A DNA stretch of 64,000 bases from Ampullaceana balthica (taxonomy: Eukaryota; Mollusca; Gastropoda; Lymnaeidae), in contig CALYLW010000043.1 of assembly GCA_944989445.1 (NCBI GenBank), positions 1,109,501 through 1,173,500 on the forward strand. The letters are read 5' to 3'. The position numbers were made by a program, and so were the translations under genes. The notes beneath the pieces are model-generated. The model ran no database searches, was not told where the DNA came from, and saw nothing but the letters and a program-made list of their open reading frames with translations. Each line of letters opens with the position of its first letter. The first letter of the stretch is position 1. Below, piece by piece: positions 1-10,066 of this stretch.

Positions 1-403
1 CCAAGAAGGGTTTAAATCGGAGATGTTCTAAAATAAACTTCATAGCATCGTGGTCTTCCGCCTTCTCAGTTCTGTACCATAATGTATGTAATTCAAATTC
101 TTTAACGCTTGCGCCCGCAGATTTCATTATTAATAAGAAAAGAACTGAATGATCGAATACTTGAATTTTTTAATAAAATACTATTTTGGAAGCTTTTATT
201 TACAGTGTTAATTATTTATTGCATGAAAACCGACTTTCTTGGTCACTGTATGCACTGAAAATATGTATTTATTTATTTTTTGGAAAACGAGGCAAAAAAG
301 ACGAGAAGTTTAATCAGCCCTCTCAATAATTCATAGGTACAGAATTATTGATTAAACATTCTCATCCAAATTTAAAGTCAAAGCACCATAAATATTTTAG
401 GTA
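1..403. other. AT-rich sequence, no gene seen
   Basis: No coding frame, structural RNA or repeat structure can be supported here. The stretch ends at the TA dinucleotide that borders the pogo-like element. Confidence 0.6.
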
Positions 404-1270
404 CAGCCAAACACCTCATAACTAGATTAATTCGTTCCAGACTCTTACTCGTTAAGCGAAACACTCGTTATACGAAACAATTCGTCCCATACAAATCAAT
501 GTAAAATACGATATCCGTTCCATGCTGAAAAAAATACTCATTTTTCAAAATATTTTAATTAACATTTATTCAAATAAAATTACTTATGAATTGTGAAAGA
601 GTGAAATAACTAGAATACAATTTAGATTTGAAACAAAAACCGTAAACAAAATTCAAAAATATGAATTTATGACAATTAATTATTGCTTTTTAACTAGAAA
701 ACTGATACAGACATCTGTTTTTGCAGACGCTTCAAAGTTTGACGAAAATATGATGTAACCGTTTCGTAGACATTCTTGACACTCCATTTGAAGCATCCAT
801 CTCCTTAATTATTCTTGAGAATAGTGCAGATCGATAATGTTGGCCGATTGTATTTGCGCGCTAGATTCGCAACCTTGTTCTCGCTTTTCAATGTTTTTCT
901 ATTTTTTTAATGGTTTTTTCCCCTCTCTTATGATTGTCTTCTTGTGTTTTTTTAACGAAGATAATTTATTAGTTTATTAAACTTTGCACTTTAAAAAATT
1001 ACAAATACTGTCTTAATACAAAATTTGTAAAATCGGTTGATCACACACGAAAACAATACGCTAACAGACCGAGTGCTTAGCACAGAATAATACATCAGGG
1101 CGGAAGTGCGGCTCACTAATGAATTTCCAGGAAAAGGGGAGTTTCCCTTTCTGCGTCACTCGTTATGCAAATGACTCGTTCGCTCGTTAAGGGACCAACT
1201 TTTTCCATTAAAATGTTGCTCGTTATGCGAACTCTCGTTATGAGAGGTGCTCGTTATGAGAGGTTTGTCT
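404..1270 (-). mobile_element. pogo/Tigger-like DNA transposon relic with TA target duplication
   Basis: The element lies between TA at 402-403 and TA at 1271-1272. Its left end reads CAGCCAAACACCTCATAAC and the reverse complement of its right end reads AGACAAACCTCTCATAAC, so the ends form an imperfect terminal inverted repeat of about 18 bp. Both ends carry many subterminal CTCGTTATgCGAA-type motifs, a style common in pogo/Tigger elements. TA duplication and CAG-type ends fit the Tc1/mariner/pogo superfamily. At 867 bp it is too short for a full transposase plus ends. The strand follows the transposase relic inside it. Family assignment is inference. Confidence 0.55.
700..895 (-). pseudogene. 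decayed helix-turn-helix part of a pogo/Tigger-type transposase
   Basis: Reading the minus strand, protein-like fragments appear in two frames. One runs EKREQGCESSAQIQSANIID and ends at a stop near 805. After a frameshift, the next frame reads SRIIKEMD, then ASNGVSRMSTKRLHH, then a stop. The spacing resembles the N-terminal HTH (psq/CENP-B type) region of Tigger-like transposases, where an A-R-x-F-G-x-x-x-S-T-I helix is followed by a short linker. At least two disabling changes are visible and no DDE domain remains. The identification comes from pattern memory only and is tentative. Confidence 0.33.
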
Positions 1271-1272
1271 TA

Positions 1273-1892
1273 TCTTAACATGAAATGCCTTCGCGACAAG
1301 TTTGCGAACCCCCCTTAAAAAAGTCTGGGTACGGCCTTGCAGATACAGAGGCTGTTGAGTGGCTAGATGAGAACGAGTTAATCTGTCTGCAATTATCCTT
1401 CCAGGAAACGATGATGGTGAAAGATTGATGTTAGTCGTAAATATGGATGAACACTTCATGCACTTCATTGTTGTAAGATGATGCCCTGTGAATATTTTTG
1501 AATGAAACGTAATTCATGGGACCATAATAAACAGATTCAATATAGCACAAGAGTTGGTCACATAATTTGTTAGTCTTGTCTTTTTTTTTATAGTCAAAAT
1601 GTTTTGTTTCCTTTTTATTATTTAATCTGGTTGAGGTCAAGTTTCGCTAATCTACTTCTTATCCTGTGTCAATAGAATGCACAATCGGAAGATTATCTAA
1701 AACTTAACAGCACTCATTGTAAATGAAAAGGTAGCAGTTAAATGATGTGTATTATATAACTGTCAAGTCTAATATTTACAATTTTTCTTTTCAAATTCGA
1801 TCTAGATTGAGGTACTATTTCTTTGAATAACTGTGACAACTGTTGACAATTAACTATTCCACTGTTAAAGTCATTTTAATAATCTGATAGTT
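1273..1892. other. AT-rich sequence, no gene seen
   Basis: Short open frames on the minus strand here lack any recognisable domain and sit in low-complexity sequence. Nothing else is supported. Confidence 0.5.
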
Positions 1893-1900
1893 CTTTTAAG

Positions 1901-2175
1901 TGGGGGTGTACGGGATTTCTGCTCCAGCTCCCGCAAATCAGAAATCCCGCTATTTTTATAAAATCCGGCTGGCTTCGGCTCTGGCAGGATTTCACTTCAT
2001 AAATCCGGCTGGCCGGTATATCCCTATTTTATATATATTCATAATGGCTCCGGCAAATCCAGAATCCGGCCCATTTTAACAACTCTGATTCCGGCTCCAG
2101 CCGGATTTCACTTCATAAATCCGGACCAATTCAGCTCCAGCCGGATTTCAAAATTTTGAATCCGGTTCATCCCTA
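1901..2175. mobile_element. hAT-type MITE, copy 1 (TCCGGCTCC family)
   Basis: The ends are TGGGGGTGTACGGG and, reverse-complemented, TAGGGATGAACCGG. They are flanked by CTTTTAAG (1893-1900) and TTTTTAAG (2176-2183), an 8-bp duplication matching at 7 of 8 positions. An 8-bp TSD with (C/T)AGGG-type ends is the hAT hallmark. The interior is a chain of degenerate repeats of the motif TCCGGCTCCAGCCGGATTTC with CACTTCATAAATCCGG. A shorter relative lies at 35260-35392. There is no coding capacity. Confidence 0.65.
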
Positions 2176-2183
2176 TTTTTAAG

Positions 2184-2818
2184 TGGAAATTCTATATTTT
2201 AATACAATGTAATAGTGAAGTGTATTTTAGGTATTACATTAAATATTTTAATGAGGTGTTATTTAGAAAAAAGAATTCGAAAGTGTGACGTACTTTAGAG
2301 GAGGGGGGGGTGTCCCGAGATTTGTGACAGGGGGTGGGGGTAAAAAATTGTCAAAAATAGCGTGACGTACGTTATGGACGCCCCCTAAGATTACTTTTCT
2401 GTCTATTTTAAGCTACTGTAGATGAAATGAAAGAGAACATTGATTTTTACTTTGCCATCAATAATTGTGCCATAAGGAAAAGCAAAAAAAACCTTCATTT
2501 TTAGATTAATAAAGGGATGGGCTTATATTTTTACTTTTATAACATAATAATTTGTAATGTTTTTCTTCTTATTTTTCAATAACAAATTTAATTTTCTTTT
2601 AATATTTCATATGGGGAAGAAACAGGCGGCGGAAAAGATAACATTTGCCCCGGGCGGTAGAAATCCATTCTTGCCGCTGAATTCAGAGTTGTACTATATT
2701 TTACGGCTAAGTTGATTTCACTTGGGCCATTGCTATCCTCATAACATTCAATCACAAAATTTATTAAATGTTGATTAATGAATAACGAGTTAACAAAATT
2801 CTTAACGTCATAAATACA
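2184..2818. other. AT-rich spacer with a direct repeat that looks like a DNA-transposon end
   Basis: Around 2281-2305 and 2359-2387 two similar segments share GTGTGACGTACTTTA / GCGTGACGTACGTTA, each followed by a run of G or C. The sequence GCGTGACGTACGTTATGGACGCCCCC resembles a terminal motif seen at ends of dispersed DNA transposons in invertebrates. No partner inverted repeat was found, so this is an orphan end at best. The remainder is AT-rich and featureless. Confidence 0.3.
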
Positions 2819-3631
2819 TCTCTATATATATAAGACGCATTTGTTGTCTGTCCGTCGTCTGTCTGTTCCCTTATAACTCAAGATCCAGACAACCAAATAA
2901 CGTGAAATTTGGTACACGTACACAAAATTATACCGGAAAGGTTATTAAACAGGTTTCGTTCCATATATATAAGATACTGGGGGCCGGGGGCCCAAAATGT
3001 AGTTTTTCCCTATATGAGCTATATAAAATAAAAATTATTGAAAATTAAGACGTAAAAATATTAAACATTTTGGTGTCGAGATTAACAAGATGGCGTTTAT
3101 TGCCATAAAATAATGTGATGTGACGTCATAGTTTGAGTTCATATTAATTTGTAAATAGGAAACAAAGTGAAAAGAGCAGTTATTATTTTAATTGTTAATA
3201 TACCGCTGTGGGTGTGCGTTTAAGTATTTGTGTGCACATGTGTGAATCAGTGAGTGTGTGTGTTTTTTGTTGTGAACTAAATGTTATGAAATGGTTTATT
3301 TTTATGTCTGTTAATGTTGCGCCTCTAACAAGATTACGTATATATTTTTATAAAATTTGTTTGCAAATTACATATTTTTTTACTTTACACTGTTTCTTTT
3401 TTGTATATTCTATATGTATTTTATCCAGTCGTCCGATCAACCTTTTTCCTTTTATCGGCGAGGGTAGGAGTCAATAATATCGTCCATCCCTGGGTGGCAT
3501 AAACACTGTAGCTAAGCAACTGTGTTTATACTTTTTGCATAACTTAAACGAAACCAGCAGGGCACATTTTAAGCTCAAACATTGCGTTTCGAAATGTTTC
3601 TTTAAAACAAATAAACCCCATACAACAGAAA

Positions 3632-4425
3632 AATGAATTATATAAATTATCACTTATTGGGGGCGGGGCCAAAATGTATTTTTTTTCCGTATATTTAAAA
3701 CTGACTCAAAACTAATTCTCCAACCTCCCGTGAGGGTAGAAGCATGAAACTTTTGGGAACTTGCCAAATACACTATTATGACGATAATTGGTGAAAAATA
3801 ATGTAAACATTTCCACTCATGGGTGGCCGGGTGCCCCAAAACCGGTTTTTCCTTATATGGGCTATATAAAACTGAATCAACACCAATTCCTCATATTCCC
3901 GAGTAGGTAGAAGCATGAAAATTTGGAAAGTCGTTGAGTACCCTCCCGCAATGGTAACAGTCGAAAAAAGTATAAAGTTATCACTAACTGGGTAGGGGGG
4001 TGGGCGGGGGCCCAAACGTAGTTTTTTCTTAAATGAGCTATATAAATCAGGCTCATCATTAAATCTCCTATTTCCTGTGTAGGTAGAAGCATGAAACTTT
4101 GTGAAGTTGTTATATACCCTCCCAAAATGGTAACTGGCGAAACATTAATAAAAATTATCACTCACTGGGTGGTCAGAGGCCTGAATGTAGTTTTTTTTCA
4201 TATATCAAACTGACTCATCGATAATTCTCCAAATTACCATGTAAGTAGAAGAATGAAACTTTTGGAAGATTTTGAGTACCCTCGCGCGATGGTAACATGC
4301 GAAAAAAATATATAAAATTATTACTCACTAGGGGTATCCAACTTCCCGTGTAAATAGGAGCATGAAACTTTGGGAAGTTGTTGAGTACTCTCCCGCAATG
4401 ATAACATACGAAAAAAAATTATATA
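3632..4425 (+). repeat. tandem repeat block inside Helitron A1, about five units of 160-175 bp
   Basis: Each unit carries a G/C-rich start (GGGGGC...GGGGCCC type at 3659, 3821, 3991, 4166 and, shortened, about 4327), a TTTTTCC(T)TATATGRGCTATATAA stretch, GTAGAAGCATGAAACTTT and CCCTCCCGCAATGGTAAC. The same first half occurs once near the 5' ends of both Helitrons (about 2982-3025 and 6395-6440). The block is therefore an amplification of the element's own subterminal sequence. Minus-strand open frames across it are by-products of the repeat. Confidence 0.75.
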
Positions 4426-4431
4426 AAATCC

Positions 4432-6155
4432 AGGCAGATCAGGTCCGCCACAGAGTTCCCAGAGCAGCTGAAACAGCTGAGCAAAGAAACTCCAGGCATG
4501 TGCTGTTCCAGTGGTAAAGTCAAACTGCCCCCAATTCTAAAGCCACCAGAACCATTGTGCATTCTGTTGAATGGTGAAACTGCACAATCAAAGGACTTTG
4601 TGAAACTTATTAGACTATTCAATAATATGTTTGCCGTGACTTCCTTCAAGTCTAATGTTGTCGTGAATAACGGGTGGACACCAACATTCAAGGTCCAAGG
4701 CCAAGTGTACCACCATGCTGGACCTCTTCATCCAGTCAATGCTGTAGACAGCAAATATCTCCAGATTTACTTCTTGGGAGAAGATGAGCAAGTGCAAAGA
4801 CGACTGGATTTGCTTGACAGTCCTGTTGACAGAAACATTGTCCTCAAACTGCAAAGAATGCTGCATCAGCATAACAGCTATGTGAGGTCATTTAAAATGG
4901 CTGCTGAGATTATGGATAACACTCAAGTGGACTACAAAATCAAAATTTCCGGCAAAGCACCATTAAAGGAACACAAAGGCAGATTCAATGCACCATCTGT
5001 TAGTGAAGTGGCATCATGATTGCTGGAGAGCTAGGTGATCGTAGAGACATTGTGCTGCATTCAAGAAGTTGCTCACAAATGCCACTTCAAAGGATTCAAG
5101 ACACTCACAGGTCATATGATCCACTTCAGTATCCTCTGCTATTTGTTAGAGGAGAAGATGGCTATGATTTGAACATAAAAGATGTAAACAAGGCCACAAG
5201 CAATGACTACTATGCATATCGCATGATGCAAAGAGTCAACGAATTTAATACACTCCTCAGATGCCCGCGCCTTTTCCAGCAATACATAGTGGATATGTAT
5301 GCTAAGGTTGAGAATGAGAGATTGCGTTTCATCAGACTCAACCAAACAAAACTTAGAGCTGAGGACTATGGTGTACTATTAGAGGCAGTAAGGAATGACA
5401 ACAATGTGACTTCTGAAAATCTTGGCAAATTAGTGGTGCTGCCTTCATCCTTCAGTGGAGGGCCCCGTTACATGCATGAATATGCACAGGATGGAATGAC
5501 ATATGTACGTCATAGAAACACAAGCATCAAGTAGATTTGCAATTATGTTACCAAGGGAAGTGATGCAGCCATGTTTACTGTTGCAAATGAAATGCCGAAC
5601 AGGCTTGATGGGGTTACCAATTAATTATCAACAAGGACGATACATTAGTAGCAGTGAGGCAGTGTGGCACCTGCTTAACTTTCCCATCCATCAAAGGTAT
5701 CCAACAGTTGTTCACTTGGCAGTACATCTTGAAGGAGGCCAAGGAGTATACTATAAACCAGGACAGCCAACAGCACATTTGACAGACACTCCAACAAAGA
5801 CTACATTAACAGCGTTTTTTGATCTCTGCAAAACAGATCCTCTTGCAAAAACATTGCTGTATTCTGAAGTGCCTAGACATTTTCGCTGGGATGCCAGTCA
5901 AAAGGTCTGGCAAATCCGAAAAAAGGTATACCTCTTGCAGACTTCCCGAGATATGTGACAGACAATGCCTTGGGAAGAGTGTACACTGTGCATCCTCACA
6001 ACAGAGAAGCATTTCACATGCGCCTCCTGCTGCACCATATTCGGGGACCTATTTCATTTGAAGATCTCAAAACTGTTATTGTGAAAGATGAGGATGGTGA
6101 CATCCTTGAAATTAAGCCATGCAGCACATACACTGTTAAATGTACCATTTTATAG
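4432..6155 (+). pseudogene. Helitron Rep-helicase N-terminal region, broken
   Basis: The frame opens at about 4426. It reads GMCCSSGKVKLPPILKPPEP, then LFNNMFAVTSFKSNVV, then YHHAGPLHP, all matching the conserved region upstream of Rep in Helitron proteins. A one-base frameshift near 5015 leads to DRRDIVLHSRS...YDPLQYPLLF...RLFQQYIVDMYAKVE...NQTKLRAEDYG...LPSSFSGGPRYMHEYAQD, the Helitron_like_N domain. After TYVRHRN (about 5520) the sequence jumps to NYVTKGSDAAMF. The HUH metal-binding motif and most of the Rep catalytic core have therefore been deleted. Further frameshifts follow near 5620 and 5921, with pieces GRYISSSEAVWHLLNFPIH, TTLTAFFDLCKTDPLA and RVYTVHPHNREAFHMRLLLH. The Pif1 helicase is missing. 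The last 27 residues to 6154 are not recognised. The copy cannot encode an active protein. Confidence 0.85.
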
Positions 6156-6237
6156 CATGCAAGTAAACAGTTAGTTGTGTACGCTTCTACAGAAAACCTT
6201 ATTTTAAACCCGTGCGAAGCCGGGTACTTGCCCCTAG

Positions 6238-7216
6238 TCTCTATATATATAAGACGCATTTGTTGTCTGTCTGTCTGTCTGTTCCCTAATAACTCAAGAT
6301 CCAGACAACCAAATAACGTGAAATTTGGTACACGTACACAAAATTATACCGGAAGGGTTATTAAACAGGTTTCGTTCCATATATATAAGATACTGGGGGC
6401 CGGGGGCCCAAAATGTAGTTTTTCCTTATATGAGCTATATAAAATAAAAATTATTGAAAATTAAGACGTAAAATAATGACGCAAAATAATAAACATTTTG
6501 GTGTCAAGATTAACAAGAAGGCAACTATCGCCATAAAATAATTGTTTTGCTATTGTTTTTGATTTGTTGTTGTTGCTTTTGTTGATGCTTTTGTTGTTGT
6601 AGTTGTTGTTTTGTTGTTGTTGCTTTGTTGTTGTTGCTGTTGTTGTTGTTGTTTTGTTGTTGTTTTGTTGTTGATGTTTTTGTTGTTGTTTTGTTTTTGT
6701 TGTTTTTGCTGTTGTTTTGTTTTTGTGGTTGTTTTTGTTGTTGTTGCTGTTGTTGTTTCTGTTGTTGTTGCTTTTGCTGTTGTTGCTTTTGTGTTGTTTT
6801 TGCTGTTGTTGTTGTTGTCCACATCCCTTGCCCTGCGACGACAATGCCCTTCATGTTGTTGTTGCTTTGTTGTTGTTGCTGTTGTAGTTGTTGTTTTGTT
6901 GTTGTTGCTTTTTTGTTGTTGCTGTTGTTGTTGTAGTTGTTTTGTTGTTGTTTTGTTGTTAATTTTGTTGTTTTGTTTTTGTTGTTTTGTTGCTGTTGCT
7001 GTTTCTGTTGTTGTTTTTGTCGTTGTTGCTGTTGTTGTTGCTGTTGTTGTTGTAGTTGTTGTTTTGTTGTTGTTGCTTTGTTGTTGTTGCTGTTGTTGTT
7101 GTAGTTGTTGTTTGTTGTTGTTTTGTTTTTGTTGTTTGATTTTGTTGTTTTGTTGCTGTTGTTGTTTTTGTTGTTGTTGCTGTTAAACCCGGGAATAGCC
7201 GGGTACTTGCCCCTAG
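6238..7216 (+). mobile_element. Helitron A2, non-autonomous copy with a (GTT)n core
   Basis: It begins TCTCTATATATATAAGACG, nearly identical to Helitron A1 over about 240 bp, and keeps weaker similarity to about 300 bp, including AACATTTTGGTGTC and GCCATAAAATAAT. It ends CCCGGGAATAGCCGGGTACTTGCCCCTAG followed by T, the same 3' end as A1 with a compensated hairpin. All coding sequence is replaced by a GTT-rich microsatellite. The 5' end follows directly on CTAG of A1, so host sequence is interrupted once (A at 2818, T at 7217) by the pair. Confidence 0.85.
6545..7184 (+). repeat. (GTT)n imperfect microsatellite within Helitron A2
   Basis: About 640 bp of TTG/GTT triplets with scattered GCT, GTA and TTTT interruptions. 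A non-repetitive patch sits near 6820-6853. The triplet phase keeps several frames free of stops, which creates long poly-Val/Leu/Cys or poly-Gln/Asn open frames on either strand. None resembles a real protein. Confidence 0.9.
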
Positions 7217-7574
7217 TGTAGAAATAATTAAGATGACGTGTCATGGGACAATTGTAATGAAATATTTTAACGCATCTATAAAATAAAGAAAGTACCCGCA
7301 AAAAAAGAAATTAATAAAAATATTTTTTTTTAAAAACTAAATAAATAAAATAAAAAAAGAGGCCGTTGTTTTGTCCCGCGAAACCTAAACTAAATATGAC
7401 TTTTTATTGTTGAGTAGTTTTTAAAAAGGATTATTATGAACTAACACAGTTCAATTTAAAATGTGAACATGATATTATGTCAAAAGCGTTTAATCTGACA
7501 AAGTTCACTTCTTTAATGTACTCAAAAAACTTAACTGCGTTGGAATCTCGGGCCCTTACATCATTGAATCCAAG
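7217..7574. other. AT-rich spacer, no gene seen
   Basis: AT-rich DNA between the Helitron pair and the reverse transcriptase relic. Nothing else can be supported. Confidence 0.5.
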
Positions 7575-9131
7575 ACTTCCTTTTGGGTAGAGCGCAAACA
7601 GTATAATTAATGGATCTAAATCAGCACCAATAATGGTTAACTAAGGAGTTCCACAGGGAACTGTGCTAGGGTCCCTTACTCTTTTTAATTATATACATGA
7701 TTTAACCAACAACATCTCAACAGGAATAAAAGTTTGGTTATTTGCTGATGACTGTATAACCTATAGAACAATTAAATCAGAACAAGATAGCAACAAAATT
7801 CTTACTAAAATACCCAGATGAATTACAAAATGGGAAGCTAATTTGAGAATGTCTTTTCTTCCAGAAAACTGTCAACTGTTACCAATAACAATGAAAAAGA
7901 AACAAATGAATTCAAAATATTTCATGCGTGGAAAAAAACTGATGAAAAGTAAAGATGCAAAATACTTAGAAGTAACAATACATGAGAAATTATCGTGGAA
8001 TACCCATGTGATTAAAATAATTAATAAAAAGAACCTGTAAGAAAACAAGTTTTGGACTATAAATCCTTTATGTACGAGACATAACTAAAAGAATGTTCAT
8101 TATAATACGCAGCGCGAGACAATCCAAAAATACAAAATTTTAGTTATGTCTCCTAAAACGTATTTAATATAATGAGCACCGATCGGGAATATGTTTATAA
8201 AAAGTATTGTCAATATAATACGCAACAAATCGTGCAACAGGAAAGTATTAATAAAAATGTCGTTCAATATAATACTCACCGCGACACTCTATCTCAAAAA
8301 TTTAACATGATACATAGAGATAAATAAAATAATCTAAAAATGCAATAATTTAATTACAGTACATGCGATCGATCTGAAATTTTGATACATCGTTTTTATC
8401 ATCGGCATGAAACTGCCTGCAAAATTTCAGCTCGCTAGCTTACGAGGACGTTGGTTAAAAATCGATACAAAGTTTTTTCGACAAACAAGCAAGCAATCAA
8501 CCAGACACCACGAGTTAATATAAAGTATGACAAAATGAAACAAAAACTTAGGATTTATAAAGAGAAACTTCTACAGATGTAATAAGAATATAAAACTAAA
8601 ATGTTACTTCACCTTGGTAAGACCTGTACTAGAATACGCATCTGCTTTATGGGACTCATACACAAACGAAAACATTGATAAACTAGAACAAATTCAAAAA
8701 AGAGCTGCCATATTCATTACTGGGGAATATTCAAAACTGACATGAATAACACCATTAGTTAAATCATTATACTTTGAAACACTTGACGACACAAGAAAAA
8801 AGAGCAGAGTTGCAATAGTACATAAGGCAATTAGTTCTAAATTGGAAATACAATAAAATGATAACCTAATACAACCTTCAGGTAGAGATAGGGATAAAAA
8901 TAAGTTGCTTATTCCGTATGCAAGAACAAACACATAATATAAATTCTCATTCTGCCACTCCGGGATTTGGACGGGGAATGGGTTGCCTGATTTTACCAGG
9001 AAAACGAACACTTTATCAACATTTAAATCTCTAATAAAATGCATGACTAGACATAAACCTTTGATAAGCATAGGACACAATAATCTTCTGTATAAAAGTA
9101 GCATTTGTAACAGAAAAGATGAGATAAAATA
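7575..9131 (+). pseudogene. CR1/Jockey-like LINE reverse transcriptase relic, split by a later insertion
   Basis: The left part (7575-8035) reads INGSKSAPIMVN, a stop, then GVPQGTVLGSLTLFNYIHDL, the catalytic LFADDCITYR, RMSFLPENCQLL and KYLEVTIHEKLSWNTHV. These are RT motifs in the usual order of a non-LTR element. After the insertion at 8036-8530 the frame resumes with NFYRCNKNIKLKCYFTLVRP, VLEYASALWDSYTNENIDKL, EQIQKRAAIFITGEYS and SLYFETLDDTRKKSRVAIVH, then SGIWTGNGLP, the typical C-terminal thumb region. At least six stops are visible and the 5' part is missing. CR1 versus Jockey cannot be decided by eye. Nearby short frames are fragments of this. Confidence 0.8.
8036..8530 (-). mobile_element. 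HINE-like (Helentron-type) element, copy 1, nested in the LINE relic
   Basis: Read on the minus strand it begins CTTTATATTAACTCGTGGTG, continues GCTTGCTTG, GAGCTGAAATTTTGCAGGCA and GATCGATCGCATGTACTG, and ends CATAAAGGATTTATAGTCC then AAAACTTG. This is the same order as each unit of the array at 22683-24692. LINE coding sequence resumes on its right, so it inserted after the LINE did. Confidence 0.75.
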
Positions 9132-10066
9132 AGCTCACTTTTTTAAAATTCATTAATTTTTTAAGGTGTCCCTAGGCCGTCTTTTGGTAAATGTGCGTTC
9201 TGACGTTATTGTTTTTCCCCTTACTATATAACTTATATCATCGCTCGTTTGATGGAGAACGCGTATACTAAGGAGATTTACTAAATTTCTTATCAGCTAA
9301 CCGTAGTTACAACCTCTATCAACAGATTCTATTAAATTTTAATATATTTTTTGGTATTGAATTATATGCTTTTTAAAAGGTTTATTCATTCGACCTTACC
9401 CACAACCAAAGCCGTCTTTAACGTTATTAATTTATCATTGATCTCTAACTACCACTATAGTTGCCTTGATCATCAATTAGACCATTTTTGCAGCCTCATC
9501 TTTTAAGCAAAAAAGAACTAATAATGCGAATGAGAAAAAACTCCAGTGACCTTCTCGGGACTCATAAAAACTTGACTTTACTCCCGATTTCCTAAAACTC
9601 TCGCCTATGGAAATTTGACTGGCAAAATATAAAGAAGTATGTGAATGTCATGATTTTCTTTACTTATTAGACTTTTCACCCACAGTTATTTTTTTAACAA
9701 GTCGTCACAGAGAACTTACTTAATTTATTTCTTTCCAAAATTTCCAATTTCTAAACTAATGGCCCTTTATATTGCTCTTTATTATTTATGAAAAAAGCAT
9801 TTCAGCTAAACATTTATCTATATGTATTTATTTTTGTCCTCGTTGTTGGATGTTTCACATCCTTGCTTTTCCAGACTGTGTGCTAATAGTATTGCATTCA
9901 GCCCCCCCCCCTCCCTTTCCTATCTTTCGCCAAAAATAACTTCGTTTTGCTTAAAAAATGACTTTAATAAAGTAAAGAGTCACTGCCTCAAATAAAGTGT
10001 CATCGATTAAAATAAACATTTACCTCCGCTGACATAAATAAGCCAATGTAATTTTTGTCTCGCAAC
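9132..10066. other. AT-rich spacer, no gene seen
   Basis: The first part may include 3' UTR of the LINE relic. A C-run is present near 9901. No coding frame or structured element is supported. Confidence 0.45.

Larger units (their letters stand above)
2819..6237 (+). mobile_element. Helitron A1, internally deleted autonomous-type Helitron
   Basis: The 5' end begins TCTCTATATATATAAGACG after an A (2818). The 3' end carries the hairpin-like CCCGTGCGAAGCCGGG followed by TACTTGCCC and CTAG (6234-6237). A 5' TC, a 3' CTRR preceded by a GC-rich hairpin, and no terminal inverted repeats or TSD define Helitrons, which are rolling-circle transposons using a HUH Rep fused to a Pif1-type helicase. The interior has a tandem-repeat block (3632-4425) and a broken Rep-region reading frame (4432-6155). 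The helicase domain is absent. Its 3' end abuts the 5' end of a second Helitron with no base between them. Confidence 0.85.

Noticed and set aside
3654..4161. Overlapping minus-strand frames with LREGT and YIAHLRKN-like repeats
   Set aside because: Shadows of the tandem block in Helitron A1 and not similar to any protein I know.
6525..7301. Long open frames of 190-258 codons, both strands, rich in Asn/Gln or Val/Cys/Leu
   Set aside because: They are translations of the (GTT)n microsatellite inside Helitron A2. No start context, domain or conserved composition supports a protein.
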